Positions 58,513 through 64,000 of a stretch of 64,000 nucleotides of DNA are shown here, piece after piece (within the stretch, counting starts at the first letter, position 1; every line of letters begins with the position of its first letter). Both the position numbers and the translations under genes were made by a program. The stretch is from Myotis daubentonii (lineage: Eukaryota > Chordata > Mammalia > Chiroptera > Vespertilionidae): positions 16,156,145 through 16,220,144 of the forward strand of contig NC_081851.1 in the NCBI RefSeq assembly GCF_963259705.1, written 5' to 3'. The notes beneath the pieces are model-generated. The model was not told the origin of the DNA, made no database searches, and worked only from the letters and a program-made list of their open reading frames with translations.

Positions 58513-58854
58513 AAGTGGATATAGGTAACACTCCAGAATCTTCTATTTTATTTATCTCAGTAGTTGAAATTAGAAAGGGGCTTGGAATTGGGGAGAAGAG
58601 CTGGATATAGACATAGAGTCTTAGAGTAGTAATGTTCTGATTCAGTGTTTAAATGTTTGAATCAAAGAACCCTTTTTCCAAGTAGGCAGATGTGCCAAAG
58701 CCTCAGATAGAAAGGACTTTAACAGGGATGCTCTGTTGCCGTGGTGTCCGAGCCTGCCTGTCGTTCTACCCCAGCTGGCAGTGGGGTACCTGGGGTAGCC
58801 TCCTCGAACCCCAATGAACAGAGTTTGAAAACCGCTGATTTTGTTCAACCCTTC

Positions 58855-58925
58855 ATTAACACATGAAAAAAACTGAGGCCCAGAGAGGTTGCAGTTTTGA
58901 TTAAGGTTGCACAACTGGGACAGTG
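58855..58925 (-). repeat. MIR SINE fragment
   Basis: 'aaaactgaggcccagagaggttgcag' and 'aaggttgcacaactgggacag' are MIR core text in reverse orientation, ending just before exon 13. Confidence 0.7.
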
Positions 58926-58972
58926 CCTGGGAGTGCGCCTCAGCCCTTGGCCTTGTGTCTCTCTACCCCTAG

Positions 58973-60566
58973 GGCCAATTCCCTGCACCAGCAGCTGAAA
59001 GGGGAGCAGGAGGAGCTGCAGACCCACACTAAGAAGCTGCAGACCTCCCTGAACGACACCCAGCTGCAGGTGAACCGCTGGCAGGCCCAGTGCAACTGCC
59101 TGAGGAAGGAGCAGGAAGAGCTGCTCACAGACAACAAGGAGCTGCAAACCTCCCTTCATGAAAGGCAGCTGGAGGTAAACCACTGGCAGGCCCGGTACGA
59201 TGGGCTGAAGGGGGAGCAAGAGGAGATGCACACACTCACCAAGGAGCTGCAGACCCACGCCAGTGAGCTGCAAACCTCCCTTCATGAAAGGGAGCTGGAG
59301 GTAAACCACTGGCAGGCCCGGTACAATGGGCTGAAGGGGGAGCAAGAGGAGATGCACACACTCACCAAGGAGCTGCAGACCCACGCCAGTGAGCTGCAAA
59401 CCTCCCTTCATGAAAGGGAGCTGGAGGTAAACCACTGGCAGGCCCAGTACAATGGGCTAAAGGGGGAGCAAGAGGAGATGCACACACTCACCAAGGAGCT
59501 GCAGACCCACGCCAGTGAGCTGCAAACCTCCCTTCATGAAAGGGAGCTGGAGGTAAACCACTGGCAGGCCCAGTACGAGAGGCTCAAGGGGGAGCAAGAG
59601 GAGATGCACACACTCACCAAGGAGCTGCAGACCCACGCCAGTGAGCTGCAAACCTCCCTTCATGAAAGGGAGCTGGAGGTAAACCACTGGCAGGCCCGGT
59701 ACTATGGGCTGAAGGGGGAGCAAGAGGAGATGCACACACTCACCAAGGAGCTGCAGACCCACGCCAGTGAGCTGCAAACCTCCCTTCATGAAAGGGAGCT
59801 GGAGGTAAACCACTGGCAGGCCCGGTACGATGGGCTGAAGGGGGAGCAAGAGGAGATGCACACACTCACCAAGGAGCTGCAGACCCACGCCAGTGAGCTG
59901 CAAACCTCCCTTCATGAAAGGGAGCTGGAGGTAAACCACTGGCAGGCCCGGTACGATGGGCTGAAGGCGGAGCTAGAGGAGATGTATGCTCTCAACAAGG
60001 AGCTGCAGGCTGACGCCAATGAGCTGCTCACAGAATACAAGGAGCTGCTCACAGACAACAAGGAGCTGCAACTGTCCCTGAATGACACGCAGCGGGAAGT
60101 GAACAGCTGGCAGGCCCGGTACGAGGAGCTGAAGGGGCAGCAGGAGGAGCTGCAGACTCACAGCAAGAAGCTGCAAACCTCCCTGGACAACACGCAGCTG
60201 GAGGTGAACCACTGGCAGGCCCAGTACGAGGGGCTGAAGGCAGAGCAAGAGGAGCTGTACGCCCTCAACAAGGAGCTGTACACCCTCACCAAGGTGCTGT
60301 ATGCCCTCACCAAGGAGCTGCTCACAGACAACAAGGAGCTGCAACTGTCCCTGCATGACACGCAGCAGGAAGTGAACAGCTGGCAGGGCCAGTATGAGGA
60401 GCTGAAGGGGGAGCAGGATGAGCTGCTCACAGACAACAAGAAGCTGCGAACCTCCCTGAACGACACGCAGCTGCAGGTGAACTGCTGGCAGAACCAGTGC
60501 AACTGGCTGAGGGAGGAGCTTCAGAGCACGGACATCTTGCTGACCGAGCTGGACAACCGCTGCCAG
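58973..60566 (+). CDS. CCDC88C-like exon 13, expanded coiled-coil repeat
   Basis: Acceptor ctctacccctag, donor GTGAGG, 1594 nt, 531 codons without a stop. The first base completes an arginine codon from exon 12. It starts ANSLHQQL and ends [19 protein letters not shown], both close to the flanks of a single 35-residue Daple segment ([20 protein letters not shown] onward). Here the segment is repeated 12 times (58998-60509) with unit lengths 35, 35, six of 42, 56, 35, 56, 35 residues, all multiples of seven. Each unit has KGEQEE, a KELQTSL-type core and a (N/S)xWQ motif. The result would be a coiled coil about 470 residues longer than in Daple, lying before the C-terminal part. Confidence 0.93.
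58998..60509 (+). repeat. 12-unit heptad-multiple tandem array in exon 13
   Basis: The 504 codons divide into 12 units. Units 3-8 (59208-59963) are six 126-bp copies that differ at only a few positions, mainly around the codons after WQA (RYNG, QYNG, QYER, RYYG, RYDG). Outer units are more diverged, with one- or three-heptad insertions. Near-identity of the middle units points to recent unequal exchange or conversion. Copy number could vary between individuals, and assembly collapse or expansion is possible. Confidence 0.95.
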
Positions 60567-60849
60567 GTGAGGCCTGGGGCTGGAGGGCCTCAGGACCCTG
60601 GGTGGGCCTGTTTCCTGGGCTGACGCCTTGGGCTCAGCCAGGTGGGAATGGGTCCTCATTGGCATCTCTGCTCAAAGGGTGTGTGTGAATGTCACTCAGA
60701 GGCAGAGAGGAAGCCAGAGGCAGTTGACTGGGACGAACACCATGACTGGCAGGGGTGTGCTACAGAACACCTTTCACCTGATTTTTGCTTTTTGTCAGGG
60801 AGGTGCATGGAAGCATCCAAGTACCGTTTCATCTCCATCCTCTCGACTG

Positions 60850-60985
60850 AGCACTCTGCTCTCTGTGTCATCTCATTTAATTCTCACAATGATCTTGTGA
60901 GCTGGGGTTCCCATCCTTGTCCCTCTGAAGTAGCGGGTTGGAACCCCGTTTGTCTGAAGCCAAAGCTTGGGACTTTCCTGCTACA
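60850..60985 (-). repeat. MIR SINE fragment
   Basis: 'tctcatttaattctcacaatgatcttgtgag' is the reverse of the MIR 3' core. The following 'gtagcgggttggaacccc' is consistent with its tRNA-like part. Confidence 0.6.
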
Positions 60986-61204
60986 CCAACCATGATGATA
61001 TTCTAGAGCAGGAGCTGGCCAGCCTCAGCCCAAAATTCAGGTCCAGCTTCACGCCTGTTTGTGTACAGACAACTTTCTAGTAGCCATATTCAAAAAGTAA
61101 GAGGAATCAGGTGGGATTAATGTAGGGGTCTGTTTTATTTAACCCTTATATCTAAAATATCACATGTAACCCCAAAAGCTTATTAATGAGATTTTTTAAA
61201 ATAA

Positions 61205-61315
61205 TATGATTTTTTATTGATTTTTTGAGAGAAACATCCATCAGCTGCCTCCTGCATGCCCTCTACTGGGGAGTGGAGCCAGTAACCCAGGCATGTGCCT
61301 TGATCAGTGTGGGGC
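61205..61315 (-). mobile_element. Ves SINE, 3' part
   Basis: 'tgattttttattgattttttgagagaaacatcc' and 'cagctgcctcctgcatgccctctactgggg', then 'aggcatgtgccttgatcag'. The tRNA-like head is degraded. Confidence 0.75.
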
Positions 61316-62201
61316 GCAGCTACAGTGTTTGGACAGGTTCAAGCCTTGGACTGATGAAAGGGCACAGTCCTCTCATTGCGACGTGCAATGCCCAGCTTGG
61401 AGGGCAGAGCCTTCCCAGCACAATTATAGCCAACAGCTACAGTGGTAAGCTTGAACCTGTGGTCCGAACACGTGGCCCCACATGCCTGAGTGATAGAGTT
61501 CATGTGCATGTAGTTGAGTAGGACTGAAACCCACGAGAATGTTGTCAACATCTTGATCACGCCCTTCCTTTGCCTCGTGGCATCTGCTATAAAATAAAGA
61601 CACGGCTTGTGGGCGCTGGTGCTGGCGCTGTCTCTATGTCAGAGGAGCAGCATCCCACTGAGACCCAGCTTTCATTCTCTTGCTGTCTTTTCTTAATCCT
61701 TCACTGACCCCTCTCAGGGTCACTGAACCAGGCTGAGCTGGCCTGGCACATAAGGCAGCCTGGGGCTGAGTATGCCATGGCCGTGCCGGCTCACCACAAC
61801 TCAGAAATTACACTGGTGATTTCTTAGTGAATGGGACACTCAACCTACTGAGAAACACACACACCGGGCAGCTTATTAATGAGATACTTTACATTATTTT
61901 TAATTGTTATTAAGTCCTCAGAACCTATTATATATTTTGCACTTATGGCTCAGCTCAGACTGGCTGCGTTTTCAGTGCTCAGCAGCCACACGTGGCCAGT
62001 GGCTGCCTGATTGGACGGTGCAGCGGCAGAAGGCTTGGCCATCCCCATGGCATTGGCCGTATTGGTCATGCCAGCTGACGTAGATCATACCAAAATGACC
62101 ACCTTTGTGGACGTGGCCTTTTTCTCCTTTTGGATGTAGATTCCCAGCAGTGGAATCACGGGAGCGTGTGGTGTTTGAGACATTGTCCATCTGTGTTTTA
62201 G

Positions 62202-62341
62202 CTGGTCTCCCGCCTCAAGGGCAACTTGGAGGGAGAAAACCGTCACCTGCAGAGCCAAATCCAAAGGCTGAAAGAGCAGAACCAGAGGCTTTTCCAGGAG
62301 GACGTGGAGGACAAGGACCAGCACCAGGAGGAGCAGCAGCA
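62202..62341 (+). CDS. CCDC88C-like exon 14 (last recognised)
   Basis: Acceptor tgtgttttag, donor GTATGT, 140 nt, ending in phase 2. It encodes [20 protein letters not shown], then [10 protein letters not shown] and HQEEQQQ. Position-by-position comparison with remembered Daple gives about 28 identities in 46. If the donor is not used, the frame ends three codons later (TGA 62349-62351). The next Daple exon, ending the coiled coil, is not found in the remaining 1.6 kb. Confidence 0.92.
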
Positions 62342-64000
62342 GTATGTGTGAGGGGTGTGGGCTGACGGACGCCTGTCAACAGAGGGGCCGTGGCTTCCAG
62401 CTCCACGACTAGACCGCACCATTCTGGGCAGCAGAGAACCCCTGGGTGCACTGGTGTCCCAGGCAAGGGGACGGACCATCCTACCAGCACATCCTTCTCT
62501 CGTTTTCCCGGGAATGGTTCTAGATTTCTGCACATACGGGCGGTTTGCTTTGTTGGCTTTTCAGAGACACTGCCCCCTGACAGATGCTTCTTAATCTTCT
62601 TTTGGGATCAAGTTCACTTTGAAAAATACAACAGTGATGAAGAGAGGCTCCTAGGGAAGGACTTCAGATCACAGGCTGAGTCCTTTCTGCGTCGGTTTTT
62701 CTCTTAATGGGCTGCAGAGTGGGTTGTTGGTGCACAGTGGCTGTCCTCCCTCTGCGGACATTGTGTTTGACAACAGGCCTGGCCCTGCAAAGTGCACAGA
62801 ACCAGTTACCTGGTCTCCATGAACCAGTAGGAGTGATGGGATGTGAGCAGAGCTATGTGCACACAGACGTTGAGGAGCACCATGGAGGTAGAAGGAAGCA
62901 TAGTGGTAGGAGTTGGGGTTCTGCTGCTGACATGGATGTGGAGAAGGCTGGCCAGTGTGTGTGTGGGGGGATAGGGGCAAGAAGGTGGGGCAAGAAGGAA
63001 GGCTGGGGGAGGCAGTGCTCAGCTGTGGAAGGCTTCCATGCCTGGCTAATGAGTCGGATTCACTGGGAAGTGGGTGATTAAGGGATGCTGGTGTACAGGG
63101 CCTAGGAAGCTGCCAGAAATGAGGGCAGGAGGAAGAGCCTTGGTGCTGGAAACCTTGTGGTTTGGAAGTCAAGTCATCTGAGATGCATCTTGTGGGTCCA
63201 GGGTGGTCTTCACCCCTCGGGGCTGTGCTGCTGGGACTGTCCTTCCTTGCGATCGGGAATGGCTGGCCAGTGTGGGACAGAGGGACATGGCCACAGTGGC
63301 CACTGGGGCACTGTCCCAGCTCCCCAGGGTGACGATTCTGCTCACTGTTCTCCCAGATTCGTCTGCTCATCTACAGGGGGCTCAACACCTACCAAGGATG
63401 GTTGACATGGAAAACCTCACTGTACTTTTGGGGTAGAAGTGAGAGTTTGTACCCTGAAGTGGGCTCTCTATAACGCAGCTGCTAAAAATTACCAGCAGAG
63501 CTTGGGCAGGTGCAAACTAGAAGAGTAGGGACCTGGTACCCTGGGGGATGATCTGGTGATGGGTTTGCATTAGAAAGTGTCTGTAGGAGGTCAGAGAGTG
63601 GGCAGGCTTCCTGAGCCTGCTCCAAGCGGAGTCTTCCCCAGCCCTGGGATAGCTAGGCCATGAGTTTGTGGGGCTAGGGGACGGCTGTGGGAACAGAATA
63701 ACACAGACTAGAAGAACAGAGTCCGAAATGAGGGCGCTGGGAGCAGAGCAGGTTCGTGGCCAGGGACCCAGTGGTTTGCAAGCGATCACTTCTCGCGGGT
63801 GCTCACTTTGCGGTGAACTCGCGGGAAAGCCCTTGGATTAGGGGGCCTGGGCACCTTCTTGACTGAAGGAGCCTGAGCAGCTGCCTGGATGCCGAGGACT
63901 CATTTTCAAGCAGGGAAAGCTGGGGTCTGAGATGTCAAGGCCACATGGGTGAGGAGAGGCAGGAACTGGACAGGCGCCGGCGGCCCAGTGGGGGGCGCTG
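62342..64000. other. Downstream intron or 3' flank, no exon recognised
   Basis: No match to the Daple segments after exon 14 (DKLNALRR, KIMDQYKFYDP or the lysine-rich tail) is visible on either strand. The rest of the gene may lie past base 64000 or be missing. Confidence 0.5.

Larger units (their letters stand above)
55628..58972. other. Intron 12
   Basis: About 3.3 kb holding a MIR (56490-56650), a 30-bp tandem duplication (56868-56929), Helitron G (57131-58268) and a GAT microsatellite. No exon supported. Confidence 0.6.
60567..62201. other. Intron 13
   Basis: About 1.6 kb with a MIR fragment (60850-60985) and a Ves fragment (61205-61315). No further exon recognised. Confidence 0.6.
33364..62341 (+). 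other. CCDC88C (Daple)-like spliced gene, divergent paralogue; gene extent within window
   Basis: Fourteen exon candidates in Daple order follow one another with GT-AG ends. Daple is a cytoplasmic scaffold with an N-terminal HOOK domain, a long coiled coil and C-terminal Galpha-i-activating and Dishevelled-binding motifs. Here most of HOOK and the large central coiled-coil exons cannot be found, one exon (36234-36390) has two 1-base losses, and one coiled-coil exon is expanded to 531 codons. Leaving out the damaged exon, 13 exons sum to 3536 nt with consistent phases and no stop. Similarity to human Daple (recalled, not aligned) is roughly 60 percent in the best exons, too low for the true orthologue. 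Introns argue against a processed copy. The C-terminus is outside the window or lost. Functional gene versus decaying duplicate is open. Confidence 0.8.

Noticed and set aside
58845..60665. Long minus-strand ORFs over exon 13 (leucine/glutamine-rich)
   Set aside because: They are mirror frames of the tandem repeat: a stop-free unit repeated in threes gives open antisense frames. The plus frame has splice sites and Daple homology.

Overview
The window is vertebrate nuclear DNA from a bat, almost certainly a vespertilionid. It carries tRNA-derived Ves SINEs in both orientations, several HeliBat-type Helitrons (5' ends like TCCTATATAATAAAAG, 3' ends of a hairpin plus CTAG), SPIN-type hAT elements, L1/HAL1 and MIR remains, and spliced genes with long introns. 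Nothing is prokaryotic: there are no operons, CRISPR arrays or ribosome binding sites.

Bases 1-12,900 hold no recognisable host gene. They contain L1 3' ends, old HAL1 pieces, Ves SINEs, a cluster of four Helitrons in two head-to-tail pairs (4624-7514), a SPIN element nested in the last of them with a perfect 8-bp duplication, and a class-II-like solo LTR (7910-8291) flanked by CATAGG.

Bases 12,902-21,408 are a full-architecture but inactivated ERV1 (gammaretrovirus-like) provirus with two 372-bp LTRs, a tRNA-Thr-like primer site, gag, pro, pol and env. Every gene is broken by stops or frameshifts.

Bases 21,409-33,090 are gene-poor: two minisatellites (73 bp and 36 bp), a 5'UTR-containing L1/HAL1, another Helitron, a 69-bp hAT MITE and more Ves SINEs.

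Bases 33,098-62,341 are the main content: a spliced plus-strand gene resembling CCDC88C (Daple). I could place 14 exons by similarity to Daple as I remember it, each with GT-AG ends. It is not ordinary CCDC88C. Only the first 20 residues of the HOOK region remain before the text jumps to the end of that region, the large central coiled-coil block is absent, and one exon (36234-36390) has lost two bases. All other junctions agree in phase and give an open frame of 1178 codons if the broken exon is skipped.

Exon 58973-60566 has expanded a single ancestral 35-residue coiled-coil segment into 12 tandem units of 35, 42 or 56 residues. All are exact multiples of the heptad, and six 42-residue units are nearly identical at DNA level. 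A divergent Daple-like paralogue with a heptad-preserving repeat expansion is the most interesting item here. The C-terminal exons lie beyond the window or are lost.
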